64,000 bases of DNA from Mesodorylaimus sp. YZB2_4 (GCA_030248295.1 JASANH010000855.1:62001-126000); one strand, 5' to 3'. Numbered from the stretch's first letter, positions 26,572-37,595 are shown. The notes: generated by a model not told the origin, from the letters alone. A program made the numbers and translations.

Positions 26572-29500
26572 ACGTTGTCCTCGACGACCATTTCCTCACC
26601 GCCAACAATGACCACGCGTCGGCATTGCGAAAACGGGTACAAGGTGGTCAGCGTAGTTCGCACTGATCAGTCAGCTGATGTGTACCAGTGCAGACTGGAC
26701 GAGGGCCAGACGTGCTCTGTGCGCAATCAGTGCGAAAGGAAAGTGGTGACCAGTGGAAAAGTGAATGCGGAGAAGGCGGGCCTGGGTGGGTACTGAGTCT
26801 GGGCATCACACAAATATTACAGCCTTTCCATTTCAGGAAGTAGATCGGTTGGAAAATGTATCCCTTTAAGTGACGGTCCATGTGCAAATATTTCGGGCAA
26901 TCAGGCGAGACTCGTGGCATCGGCGGACAGGTTCGATCAGATAGTGACCAGGATGCGGGTTCGATCACGAGCTGATCTGGAACGGGTGTGCCACTTGGTG
27001 TACCCCACGTGCACACAGAATGGATTCGTGCCCCTGTGCAGGTCGGTGGGACTGGAGATGGGGATGAGTGTGATGGATGGCAGTTTCAGGGAGGACTGTT
27101 ACATAGTGCAGTACGGATATTGGCAAAGGTGGTCAGTTCTCGTTCGATACTTGGCCGATCGATTTGGTCAGGGTCTGTGGAAAGGGTGCGCACAACTGCC
27201 GTCGGTGCTGGACGAGGGTGCGCAGTGTCAACAGACTTCGAGGAAGGGGTTTCGGAAAGAGAAGGCCACGACGAATTGCTACAGGGAGAAGGATCGGCAT
27301 TATTTGGGTGTGGTGAACAGGACGGCCAGTGGATACGTGTGCCAGAGGTGGGATAGCCTGGTAAGGGTGAAGAGAACAATACAGTTTGCGTCCAGCTGAG
27401 GCACAAAGCCCTTCCGGCTCGTTCCTTGAACAATGTCAGTGCCAGTGTTAGGCTTTTGGGTGTGTATGAAAGGTTCATCATGCCAGAGAACTGTAGGCCA
27501 AGGCCACAGGTATCCCCCTTCAGCTTTGGGCACATCTTGGTCTTCAAGCACCGTCAGTGCCAGTGTCAGGTCTGTAGGCTGTGCATGAAGGGCTCATCAT
27601 GCCAGAGAACTGTAGGCCAAGGCCACAGGTGTCCCCCTTCAGCTGTGTGCATATCTTGGTCTTGGAACACTGTCAGTGCCAGTGTTAGGCTTTTTGGGTG
27701 TGTATGAAAGGTTCATCATGCCAGAGAACTGTAGGCCAAGGCCACAGGTGTTCCCTTCAGCTGTGTGCATATCTTGGTCTTGGAGCACTGTCAGTGCCAG
27801 TGTCAGGTTTGCTGGGTGTCTGACTGGAGTTGTTCATTCAGTGCCCCCACCACCACGACTACTGGCCAGAACTGTACCCCGAACTAGACCAGGCCGAGAA
27901 TTATTGCCGGAATCCACGCGGGTTGCAATCGAGACCATGGTGCTACACGACCGAGCCGACTGTCCGCATCGCCTTCTGCACGGACATTCCACCCTGCCCA
28001 GTCGACCATGATACCTTGGTGGCGAGTCAGACCCCGACCAGTACCACCCTGGTGCTGGCTGTGGTTGGTGGCCTGCTCTTGGCTCTATGCAGCACAGTTA
28101 TTTTTGTGTGCAGACGAAGGGCATCGAGGGCCAAAGTCAGGCAGCGACACTGCACTTTGGACTCGGTGCGCTACGACGGGGGGGAGGAGACGGTGGTGGT
28201 CGGCATGCCGGCCAGGCAAGCAGAACGAGAGCTGTCCATTTCGAATATTCCACAAAATGAACTCTACTTCCTGAATGAGAGAGGCATCGATCGACGTCTC
28301 GAACCACTCGAGGTGCCCAGATCCAGTTGGACAGTGATCGAGAGACTGGCACATGGAGAAAACAATGAGGTGTTTTTGGTGAGTGCTCATGCTGATATCC
28401 ATCAGAAGATCGATTAGGCCACTGTTCAGACCGGCATTGGCTAAGATTTATTGGCTTTGATGAATATTGATGATAATCTAATTATCGATTGATCGATACT
28501 CCACATCGATTGATTAGTGAAATGTCATGACCGTATCAGGTTCCACGGATGGCTGCTGATTATGCGCTATGATGAGATCGATATTTCATCGAGATCGATA
28601 TTTCATCGAGATCGATATTTCATCGAGATCGATATTTCATCGAGATCGATATTTCATCGAGATCGATATTTCATCGAGATCGATATTTCATCGAGATCGA
28701 TATTTCATCGAGATCGATATTTCATCGAGATCGATATTTCATCGAGATCGATATTTCATCGAGATCGATATTTCATCGAGATCGATATTTCATCGAGATC
28801 GATATTTCATCGAGATCAATTGATCTCTATACCATTGATTGGTTTGTGAAAAATGCATCACAATGTCAAGGTCCATGGATGACTTCTGATTATAAGCCAT
28901 GACGAAATCGACATTGATCGAGATCGATTGATCTATGCTCCCATTGATTGATTTGGGAAATATGACGATATCACACATTCATGGATGACTGGTGATAAAT
29001 GTCTAATCGCGGAATCGATAATTGATCGAGATCGATTGTCGATCCCGATGAATTATCGATCCCGATGAATTATAGATTATGTCAGAGCGCCCCAATCACC
29101 AGTCATCCATGGACGCTAGTATGGTCATGACAGCTCACAAATCAATCAATGAAGTATCGATAGATCAATCATTAGATTATCATAACTTATCATAGAGATA
29201 AAACTGATCATTCGATGCAGGTCAATTGACTTGAGCATCAGGGCTGGAAATTTAAAGTTTATGCGATGGTTTGATGAGATTCAGGCTCACTTTTGTGATC
29301 ATTGAGTGTGGTCATCAGTGTATTCCTGTGAAATTGCTATGGTTTCAGGCCCGCCCTTGCGCCGACATGGCGGCAGCGAGTAGTCGTGGTCTACTGGTCG
29401 TCAAGATGTTGAAGCATCGAGGTTGTGGTGACAATTGCCTGTTCGATAGTTTTGTGCAGGAGGCGTGCGTGGTGGCCAGTTGCAGGCACCATCGCATCGT

Positions 29501-30687
29501 CGACCTATTGGGGGTGTGTCTAGTCACCCAACCGACCTGCATCCTGTTCGAGTGGGTGCCGTTGGGTGACCTGAAGTCCATACTCGAGGCCGAAGTGTCC
29601 GCCCATTGCGACCCTGACCAAGCCAAGAAACTGGATCGGATTCGTAAAAAGTGGGACCCGCCGCTGAGACATCCGAAGAGGCAGGTCGACATATGCTATC
29701 AGGTGTCGGACGGAATGCTGTATCTGGGCAGTCAGAGGATCGTGCATCGGGATCTGGCTGCGAGGAATGTGCTGGTCGATGACAAGTTGCAGGTAACATG
29801 GCTCCTCTGCTGGACACTCCCCCCGTCTGTTGTCTGTAGTCAATGCAGAGCCCCAGTCAGCCCCCTCCCCCAGGGCAGATGCTTGCCGCCTTGTACAGCG
29901 TATTACTGTAGTCGCCTCGGCTGGCCCTCCAGGTGAGGCAGAAACCCGTCGGGTTGATGTTTCTGCCTCTTACGAATAGAAGGCCTACCTGACTGACCGA
30001 CTAACTTCACTGAACCAAAAACACTTTGCAGCCCATCCCACTTTTTTGACTGACTATCTACTCCCCGCTGTGCCTTCTTTAATTGACTAGTCAGACTATT
30101 ACATTTGTGGCCAGGCCACCTTCACAATTACTTGGGACCCATCCAAAATCACTGAACACCCAAGTCCCGCCCTGCATCTGGTGCTAAGGTACTATGCCAC
30201 TAAATTGCCCGGGATGGGAAATCGCAGGGCTTTCCTGCAGTTGACTGTTCCCACTTTTCCCATTTTTCAGACCAAAATATCTGACTTTGGTCTCTCGAGA
30301 CGTGTGGCTTGTGTGGGTGGTGTCCACGTGGGCGGTGAGGACGAACGACTTCCAGTGCGATGGACGGCGCCCGAGGCCTGCTCTCGACGTCTGTTCTCAT
30401 GCAAGTCGGACGTGTGGTCGTTCGGAGTGCTGGTTTGGGAGATCCTCTCGCTGGGCATGCAGCCCTATGTGGGCCTGAGTCATCGAGAAGTAGTGGATAT
30501 GGTGGTCAACCACAAGCAGACACTCTCCCTTCCGACACCGGCCGATGGGGGTGGTGAGGTGGTTGACGGGCGGGACATAGGGGAGGGCTTGATGATGCCC
30601 TGCTTCGCCTACAGACCAGAAGACAGGCCGGAGTTTGTCGAGTTGATGTCGACAGCTGCCAGGTTGAGGGAGATGTTGAGGAAGTGA
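26572..30687 (+). CDS. ROR: ROR-type receptor tyrosine kinase (CRD, kringle, TM, kinase)
   Basis: Exons 26572-26785, 26837-27360, 27842-28378, 29349-29792 and 30271-30687; phases agree throughout and give 711 residues without the N-terminus. Residues about 75-160 form a frizzled-like Cys-rich domain (GKCIPLSDGPC, VCHLVYPTC, PLCRSVG). A kringle at about 220-298 is split by an intron: NCYREKDRHYLG, GYVCQRW, then YCRNPRGLQSRPWCYT. TM about 314-336 (LVLAVVGGLLLALC) is followed by RRRASRAK. Kinase: LLVVKMLK lysine, [43 protein letters not shown]. Frizzled-like CRD plus kringle plus kinase is diagnostic of ROR or the related MuSK; ROR fits best. Odd points: the glycine loop is degenerate (LAHGENNEVF) and the activation loop between DFG and APE has no tyrosine. 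RORs bind Wnt ligands and often act with weak or no catalysis. Confidence 0.88.
27428..27825. repeat. tandem repeat of about 120 bp, 3.3 copies
   Basis: TGTCAGTGCCAGTGT recurs at about 27434, 27553, 27670 and 27790, and CATGCCAGAGAACTGTAGGC at about 27479, 27598 and 27717. The copies are very similar, so the expansion is recent. It sits wholly inside the intron that splits the kringle domain of ROR. Its open frames are by-products of the repeat. Confidence 0.85.
28480..29200. repeat. ATCGAT-rich intron with three direct and one inverted unit
   Basis: A block containing CCATGGATGACT(T/G)(C/G)TGAT and ATTGATCGAGATCGATT recurs near 28540, 28870 and 28980, and in inverted form near 29090-29160 (CACCAGTCATCCATGGACG). 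The 17-bp array 28574-28811 is nested in the first unit. ROR intron 3, no coding role. Confidence 0.6.
28574..28811. repeat. perfect 17-bp minisatellite, 14 units
   Basis: GAGATCGATATTTCATC is repeated exactly 14 times (238 bases). The unit holds the palindrome ATCGAT. As 17 is not a multiple of three and no frame of the unit contains a stop, the array reads as a long artificial open frame. It lies in the intron between ROR exons 28378 and 29349. Confidence 0.97.
29920..30180. other. ROR kinase intron with hairpin-core repeat fragment
   Basis: The intron 29793-30270 holds GAAACCCGTCGGGTTGATG, the palindromic core seen at 13805 and 34076-34143, with otherwise unique sequence to 30270. No coding signal is seen. 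Confidence 0.45.
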
Positions 30688-30869
30688 GGGCTGATTGGCT
30701 TGTGTTGGGATTGGTAAGACTGTGTTACTTGAAGTGCATGTCACTGCCTTGTGTGGTCTTGTTGCCTGTGTCGCGATCATGAGGAGCAGATAATACATTT
30801 GCATTGGTTGGTAAAATATAGTTTCAGTGTGGGTCAAAGGACACTAATAAGAATATGGTTCTGTGGGAG

Positions 30870-33800
30870 TCAGTAGGCCAGTAACTGACAGCACTTGGCG
30901 AACACCCAGTTGATCTGTACGCACTCGTAGCCTTGGGGGCACATCAGGTCGGTGCATGTGTCGCCGAAAAATGGGTCGTTCATCCAAGGACGTTCCGGGT
31001 TGTAGATGCTGTAGTGAGCCTGTCCGTTTGGGCATCGTTGCGAGGTGACAGCGTAGGCGTTGCCATAAGCGTCTGCAATATTGAGGGGGCATGGTCAGGG
31101 ACCTCACTCACTTTTAGGTACTGCGGGGTGAGGGGACTGGTCGAGGACAGGACAGGGCAAGCTAAGAAGGCTATGAAGTTGCTTGCAGCTGAAACCATAT
31201 TTTACCTACCCACGCCAGCGTATGACAGAGCTGCCATGCGGCTGCTTTTTACTATATTCTTTCGAATTCAGAGTCGCCCTCTCTGCAAACTGGTAGTTGT
31301 TTTTTAGCAAAGGCGACAGGTGAGTAAAATATGGTTTCAGATGCCGTGCTCTGCTGAAAATGGTGGATATGGTGCATGGCTTGGAAATTTTGCTTTGAGC
31401 AGACCTGAGACGGGCTGAGGTGGCTAGTCGAGGGCAAGGCAAGCTGAGAAGGATAGCCGCCTTCGCAGCTGAAACCATATTTTACGCACCCGACGTAAGT
31501 GTGTGGCAGATCTGCCATGCGGCTGCGTTATGCTGTATTCATTTCGAATGTAGTTGGATGTAGTCGCCCTTTCTGCGAGACTGATAGTTAGTCTAGTAGG
31601 AAAGGCGACAGGTGAGTAAAATATAGTTTCAGATGTGGTGCTCTTTGCTGCTTATGGTGCATGGCTACCTTGGACATTTTGCATAGGTCTGACTGGAAGT
31701 GCCACACTGTTGCACTGGTGGGTAAAATATGGTTTCAGTTTAGGGAACGAAGGTGTGACCTACCTTGGACGATGGTGTTGCAACACTCTGGTGACGGTGG
31801 GTTCGTATCAGCCATGTTGCACTGGTAGTACTGTGGACATGTCAGCTGACTGCAGTCGGTGGCCTTTCCACTGGGATCCACGATCGGTGGCCACGTGCCT
31901 GGGCAGGTCGATGCTTTGGCTGTCAAGTAAGCAAGTGTTATTTGGGTTTAGTCTTGGCTCTGATGCTTGCTTACGTCTTTTGCAAGCTCGGCTGCACTGC
32001 CACCAGGAAGTGTAGGGATAGTCGGGGTATGGTCCGCATCCGTAGTACGTGTACGCCATGCACTCCTCCAGCACTCGATTGTAGTACCAGCGAGTGACTG
32101 GTTTGTTGGCGGCCTGGGTGCCGCACTGACCAGTCAGTTTGCCCAGGTAGCACTTGGGGTCAGGAGGACCGCGTTCTTCCACAATGAAGCCCCCATAGGC
32201 TGTATGCAAAGCTGAAAGGGTGCACGTAGGCCTTTGGAATACTTTCCTTTCGTCTTGGCAGTTGCACTTTGACGGTTCGAGTCCTGCTGGGCTCTTTTAT
32301 GCCGCGCCCTCGATTGGCACGGGTGCATTGCAGCAGGCAGCAGTGTAAGACCTGAATCCATCTTGAGTGGACACCAGAGCTTGTTGGGAGCAGGCAGATA
32401 GTCCATGTTGACATGAGCCACTTTCTCATGGCACACTGTTCTGCTATCCTGACCGAAAACTTGTACCATGAGTGGGATTTGAACCCCTTCTGCTAGATCT
32501 AGTCCGCCTCTGACCACCTCTATCAGAGTTTTATATATTGCAGAGTTAGAATAGAAAGAGACAAACAGGGGTCAGGACCAATGCCAACTGACCCATGTGG
32601 TCGATGAGGAAAGCACGTCCCACCTTGTCTTTGGCCAGATTTGGAATGGAGTGTCCACAAAAAAGGGCTGTTGTGTGTCCTAGCCTGTGACTGGTGATCG
32701 ATCATAGAGAGACAGTGGCGGGTCAACTAGTCATCTTGATGGTTTACCAGTTCTTGACCTGAGTATGATGAGGCCTTGCCTTACAGCAGTCAATCTTTGA
32801 CTCAGGGAGACACCGTTCTGCAGTTGAGGACTTACCAAGCATCCATACCATGCACACAGTGTTCGACATCATTCCTTCTACTCGCCAAGATTGTACGCTG
32901 GTCTGCCCAAAAAGCACACGCGCTCTCCTTTTATGGTCATGCACCAACATTAACTTTTTTGACTTTGTGGACTGCTGTTTTATTTTTGACAGAACTCACT
33001 ATTTGATGGTGCCGTCAATCCTGGCTTGTATCCCTCACTTGTAACCCCGGGGGGAAACTGTTTTGGTTGTCTTTATGTTAACCAGTTTTGGGAATGGATT
33101 ATGTCCAGGAAGACACCCACTGATTCTTGCTCACCGAGTAGTTACATAGAGTTGGCATCCTTGACTTCACAGGAATCATACACTGGGTCTGTTCAAATAC
33201 ACAAACTTTCCTTTTATGGTCATGCACCAACATAAACTTTATGGAAACTTTACGACTCCTGATTTACTGTGCTGGTTCTAACAACCTGTTTTCTGACAGT
33301 TGGGTTGAGAAGGGGCATAAATGGAGTATATTATGCATAAAATATGGGAGAGAGCAATAGAAGTCCAAATTGAGTGCATCGTGCCAGCGTCGGGCTGCAA
33401 GTAAAAGGAAGGTCCACCAGAACACTGCCCTGATGCGGAATCAGACAAATACAGGCTGACTGGCATCATGTCTGACTCGATGCTGAAACGGAAATAAGAC
33501 TGAAAAGACTCGTCAAAAATATAAAACTTTAGCCTTGAGTTAGATTCGAGCTCGCACCAAGGTGGTAATCCAGTGGGGTGTAATGGTGTAGTAGCGGTTA
33601 GAGTATGCTGGACTGATAAGCACAGGTGCGAGGGTTCGAACCCTACTCATGGTTAAAGTTTTTGAAAAGCCAGGAGTGGACTAAAAGCATGTATTTACCA
33701 GGAATGGTCAAGCAGAGCTTGAGTTCGGCCATTTGGTCAAGGCTGGTCGTGTTTAGAGTCTGAAGAGACAAGTTGTCAGCTTGTAATCATGAGCAGCCAG

Positions 33801-35631
33801 GGGTACCTTTTCGATGGCGGAACCTGATGGCATATTGCGTATTCCAACCATGATAAGGCCATCGGACAGGGGCTGGCTCGCACCGAACGAAGCGAGCAAG
33901 TAGGTCGTGGATTGGGACAAGCTGCAAAAGGCAGACAGGTGCGAACGACACTGATATGGGACTGCAATGTAACAAGCCCCAATGCGTGTGTTGCCTCACT
34001 GCCTGGCGAGGGAGATAACCGATCCCTCTGGTCTGGGGCTAAAACATCAACCTGAATATCCCTCTGGTACTGAAACATCAACCCATCGGGGTAATGTTTT
34101 AGCACCAGGTGCGTCCCAACATCAACCCGTTGGATTGATGTTCCAGTCGCATGACTTGCCTTGCCATTCGGGTTAGTTGCATTCTCTCCTACGCCTGCCA
34201 GGCGTAGCACACGCAGCTAGTAGCGCATCAAGCTATGTCATACCTGCAGCAGGTCATTCCAAGGATGACTGTGTGCAACGGCTTACCGCTTGATTACATC
34301 GCCGATGGTCAGGACCACCACTGCTCGCCCGTCCGGAATGCTACTCAAAAAAGTGCCAAGCACACGCTCGTCTGAAACATCAATTCGTGAAGAGTGAGGC
34401 CCAGCAGTGTCCCCAAGTCACCTTCTGAGGATGCATCAAATACGACGACCTTATCGACTGATATTTGGGACTCTAAGAAACGGTTGTCCTGTAGTGGCAA
34501 GAAGTCAGTGGGACAAGCAGAGCATACCATCGAGAAGGACGATCAACAGGCCACTTCTGATGGCCAGTGAGGATTCAGGCACGATGCTGAAAAGGGGTCT
34601 TGCTTGGTGAGCACACTCACACTTCGGCTTTGGTGGCAGAGGGGGTTTCGACTGGTGAGGGTTCAACTCCCGCTCAGGGCATTCTTTTTGTAAACCTGGT
34701 CAAGGCTGAAAAGGAGTCTTGCTGGGGTGGACACACCTTCACATTGTTGGCTCCCTCGCCTTTGGTGCGTGGTGATGCAATGGGATCCCCTGTTTCGCTA
34801 GGGATTCGACTGTTGAGGGCTCAACTCCCGCTCAGGGCATTCTTTTTGTAAACCTGGTCAAGGTTGAAAAGGGGTCTTGCTGGGGTGGGCACACCGTCAC
34901 CTTATTCAGGCTCCCTCGCCTTTGGTGATAGAGAGTACAGTGAGATCCCCTGTTTCGCTAGGGATTCGACTGCTGAGGGTTCAACTCCCGCTCAGGGCAC
35001 AGTTTTTTTTATCATGCTTGCCAAGGCTGGAAAAGGGTCTTGCTACGGTTGGCACACTCACACTAGTCAGGCTCCTCCGCCTTTGGTGATAGAGAGTGCA
35101 GTGGGATCCCCTGTTTCGCTAGGGATTCGACTGGTAAGGGTTCAACTCCCAGTCGGGGCATAGTTTTTGTATTTTGGCAAGGTTGCGGCGTGGTATTCAT
35201 ACTTCCTTGTCATAAGCAGCTTTGCGCGCGAATTCAAATTTTCGAATTTACCCATATGGCATACCCAGCAGACCCAATCTGCACCCACTTACATCTTCTT
35301 ATTCACGCACAGTCGAGTGCACTGGGGGCACACGAGCGAGACCCGTGCCACCAGGGCCAGTGTCCTGTTGGCGGGGCATGGATTGAGAGCACACCACGCA
35401 TCACTGGTCTCCTCACTTATGCCATCTAAAATCGAGTCCAGTGCGAAAACAGCAGACTCGGCCTGTCTAGCACCTACCAATCGGGTCAACGAGAATAGTC
35501 CTCAGGAACATAAGCAGTGCGGCCGAGAGGACCAATGCACTCGGCACAACCAACAGTTCTAAAAAGTGTTATAACTTGCAAAAAAGTGCAAATAAAAACT
35601 CGACCCACATACTTGGAATAACACGCAACAT
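30870..35631 (-). CDS. FAM3/ILEI domain - Kunitz - lustrin-like cysteine domains, secreted or membrane-anchored
   Basis: Minus-strand exons 35631-35613, 35558-35478, 35425-35293, then a gap where one small exon is missing (phase 2 to 0), 34488-34422, 34371-34287, 33921-33807, 33759-33699, 32211-31975, 31919-31764 and 31072-30870. All other junction phases agree. The start MLRVIPKLLVV begins a hydrophobic signal or anchor (SALVLSAALLMFLRTIL). WCALNPCPANRTLALV..C matches the FAM3 N-terminal CxxxxxCP pattern; VDKVVVFDAS, FLSSIPDGRAVVVL, LASFG...LIMVGI and LCLTIP follow the ILEI domain to its last cysteine. Next comes a Kunitz domain (KCYLGKLTGQC, RWYYN, YYGCG, CSRACKR; six cysteines), then two Cys-rich modules (CPQYYQC...CC; CPQGYECVQI...KCC) like nematode lustrin domains. 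ILEI/FAM3 proteins are secreted cytokine-like factors and Kunitz domains inhibit serine proteases. The combined role is unknown. Confidence 0.82.
31189..31340. mobile_element. CTGAAAC...GTTTCAG MITE, 152 bp
   Basis: Left end CTGAAACCATATTTTACC and right end GGTGAGTAAAATATGGTTTC followed by AG are near-perfect inverted repeats. Inside is a second pair, GTCGCCCTCTCTGC and GCAAAGGCGAC, so the transcript could fold. It lies in the last intron of the FAM3-Kunitz gene. Confidence 0.85.
31469..31632. mobile_element. CTGAAAC...GTTTCAG MITE, 164 bp
   Basis: Second, adjacent copy: CTGAAACCATATTTTACGCA at the left and GAGTAAAATATAGTTTCAG at the right, with internal GTCGCCCTTTCTGC / GGAAAGGCGAC. It is similar to the element at 31189-31340 along its length. 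A lone right end (GGTAAAATATGGTTTCAG) follows at about 31720-31738 and another precedes them at 30811-30828. Confidence 0.85.
32465..32545 (-). repeat. antisense tRNA-like fragment
   Basis: TGAGTGGGATTTGAACCCC reads on the minus strand as a box-B-like GGGGTTCAAATCCC. It sits in the long intron 32212-33698 of the FAM3-Kunitz gene. Confidence 0.45.
32850..33260. repeat. direct duplication of about 285 bp
   Basis: The word CCTTTTATGGTCATGCACCA plus flanking sequence occurs at about 32929 and 33210, each followed by ACAT(T/A)AACTTT. The copies are diverged. Intronic, no coding signal. Confidence 0.6.
33580..33665 (+). repeat. tRNA-like SINE head with T-run terminator
   Basis: TGGTGTAGTAGCGGTTAGAG resembles box A and GAGGGTTCGAACCCT resembles box B, spaced as in a tRNA and followed within 15 bases by AGTTTTTG, a possible Pol III stop. 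The ends do not form a seven-pair acceptor stem, so I call it tRNA-derived rather than a tRNA gene. Confidence 0.55.
34005..34205. repeat. compound hairpin-core repeat
   Basis: Holds three successive versions of the core: AAAACATCAACCTGAATATC, GAAACATCAACCCATCGGGG and CCAACATCAACCCGTTGG running into ATTGATGTT. It then carries GACTTGCCTTGCC and GCCTGCCAGGCG. It lies in an intron of the FAM3-Kunitz gene. Confidence 0.65.
34600..35165 (+). repeat. tandem tRNA-box-bearing repeat, about 3.3 units of 175-185 bp
   Basis: Each unit has AAAGG(G)GTCTTGCT, a (C/G)GCACAC segment, CGCCTTTGGTG, GATCCCCTGTTTCGCTAGGG, ATTCGACT and the box-B-like GAGGGTTCAACTCCCGCTC, then AGGGCA and a run of five or more T. 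Box B positions are about 34656, 34817, 34976 and 35138. The order suggests a tRNA-derived unit amplified in tandem. It lies between exons of the FAM3-Kunitz gene, where one small exon is still unaccounted for. Confidence 0.8.
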
Positions 35632-37595
35632 AATCGAGTGGGATTTCGTGCAAACGGCAACACCGAGTCACAAATTCTAGCTAAGACTGCACACAAGACA
35701 AGCCTGTTCCAACACGACAGGTGGCCAGGGTAAACACAAGTGGTCACCCGGGCGTGTCCCCCAAAACACATTATGCACTCCACACAAAAACCAATACTGC
35801 ACGCTTAAGGCAAATATGCATGTCTAATACACAGTCAATAAAGGCGAGTCAAAAATCGATATGTACACAATATTACTGCAGACAACATACAAGGCGCAGA
35901 TAATGATTTTCCCCGATTCCAAAGTTCCCCACAAAAATTTGAGTTTCCCAGCAACTTCAACCAATTCCAACCGACTTCCAGCTTGATCATCAGGCTGCCA
36001 GAAATGGCGGGAATTTGAAATTTGAAACTTAAAACTGCACTTGATTCCGACATTCCCTTCTCCCTGACTTCCAGGATGCTCCTCTCCTCGTTTTCACATT
36101 CGCCCATCTTCAACCAATTCCAACCGACTTCCAGCTTGATCATCAGGCTGCCAGAAATGGCGGGAATTCAAAATTTGAAACTTCAAAATATCCTTCAGTT
36201 TTCCTTGATTTTGATGCCAAATTCCCATTTTCCTGACTTGCAAGCTGACCCAATTTCCCACCTTTTACGAACCTGCACTCCGACAAGGCGATCGCCCACA
36301 ATCAAGTCCAGGCACAAAATACAAAAACACATAAAAAATAATATTTTCCAAGCCAAGTGACATTGCAAACACGCTTTGCTAAGACACCTTTTCAGGGCCC
36401 GTAGTCATCTCCAAAAAAAACCAAATATCACCTGTGTTTTTCAACCCCACAATTTTTTTTATTCTATCACAGGCCAGCACAACTAATAAAAAAGTCAAAA
36501 AAATTTATGTTCCTGCCTGGTATTCAATTATTAATTCAAAAAAAGCAAATTTTTTGCTGCCTGTTATTAGAACTCATTAAAAATCCACCAGAATTAAAGT
36601 AAAATGCATAATCGAATTTGGTTTTTCGAAAGAAAAAATTAATTAGGTCATGTAATCAATTAATTAGGTCATCCAATTAATCAATTAATTAAGTCTTCTA
36701 ATTAATCAATTAATTAAGTCTTCTAATTAATCAATTAATTAGGTCATTCAATTAATCAATTTATTAAGTCATCTAATTAATCAATTAATTAGGGCATCCA
36801 ATTAATCAATTAATTAAGTCATCTAATTAATCAATTAATTACTTCATTTAATTAAGTAATTAGTTGGCTGGGTGTCATCTAAATAATTGCATTTCCAATC
36901 GAGATCTGATTCGACAAAATTCGATGATTTTCCGAGGGATTAAAAAATTGATCAAAATACAATTCTGAAAAATCCAAACGATTCCAATTTTTTGAGATTG
37001 AAATTGAAAAATTTGGATCTAAAAAGTTGGGATTTTGAGATTTCTCCACCGCCTCACTCGAAATTTTGAATGGAATTCATCGAATTCTTCCTCTGCTTTA
37101 ACCTCAACCGATTTCAGATGACTTCTAGCTTGATTATCAGGGAAACTGAAAAGGCGGGAATTCGAAATTCGAAAGATCAAAATGCAACTTTCATTTTCCA
37201 TTGATTTCTGGTTTTTCAAATAAAATTTTGCAATTTGAAAACAATAATTTTCTCAAAAGATTTTAATTGGGAGATTTCAAAAAATTCAAAAGGTCCTAAA
37301 AAACTTCTAGCATTTTGAAAATCGATCTCTTCAAAAACATGATTTTAAAAATGCAAATTTTAAAAATCCCCACTTTAAAAATTTAATGCGCTGAAAATGT
37401 ATGATAAAAAAATTGTTCCTTTGAAAAAATTTTACTTCGAAAATTCAAAAAAAAGGAACCTTCAAAAAGTTTAAAAAATTCGGTTTCTCAAAAAAAAACA
37501 TCTTGAAATCTTTTCCTTCTCAAAAAACTTCCTGATCTCACTTTTCTCAGATCTTTTTGAATTCGCGTATTTTCCCGCCATTTTTCCCATAAATT
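35632..37595. other. intergenic region, change to AT-rich DNA
   Basis: No gene recognised. Two near-identical blocks at about 35955-36015 and 36110-36190 share CAACCGACTTCCAGCTTGAT and GCCAGAAATGGCGGGAATT; a weaker copy is at 37115-37195. From about 36400 the DNA becomes strongly AT-rich. Confidence 0.6.
36640..36860. repeat. 25-bp AT-rich minisatellite, about 9 units
   Basis: Unit GTC(A/T)TC(T/C)AATTAATCAATT followed by AATTAA, with the palindrome AATTAATTGATTAATT formed across units. Strictly periodic with few substitutions. Confidence 0.9.

Noticed and set aside
28517-28849. Long repeated-peptide open frames on both strands
   Set aside because: Artefact of the 17-bp array, whose unit has no stop in any frame.
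30844-31107. 87-codon minus-strand frame as a protein
   Set aside because: It is a shifted frame over the last FAM3-Kunitz exon; the phase-matched frame carries the cysteine module.
33580-33665. Functional tRNA gene
   Set aside because: Boxes A and B are present but the acceptor and anticodon stems do not pair; the same holds for the copies at 23085, 57890 and 58590.
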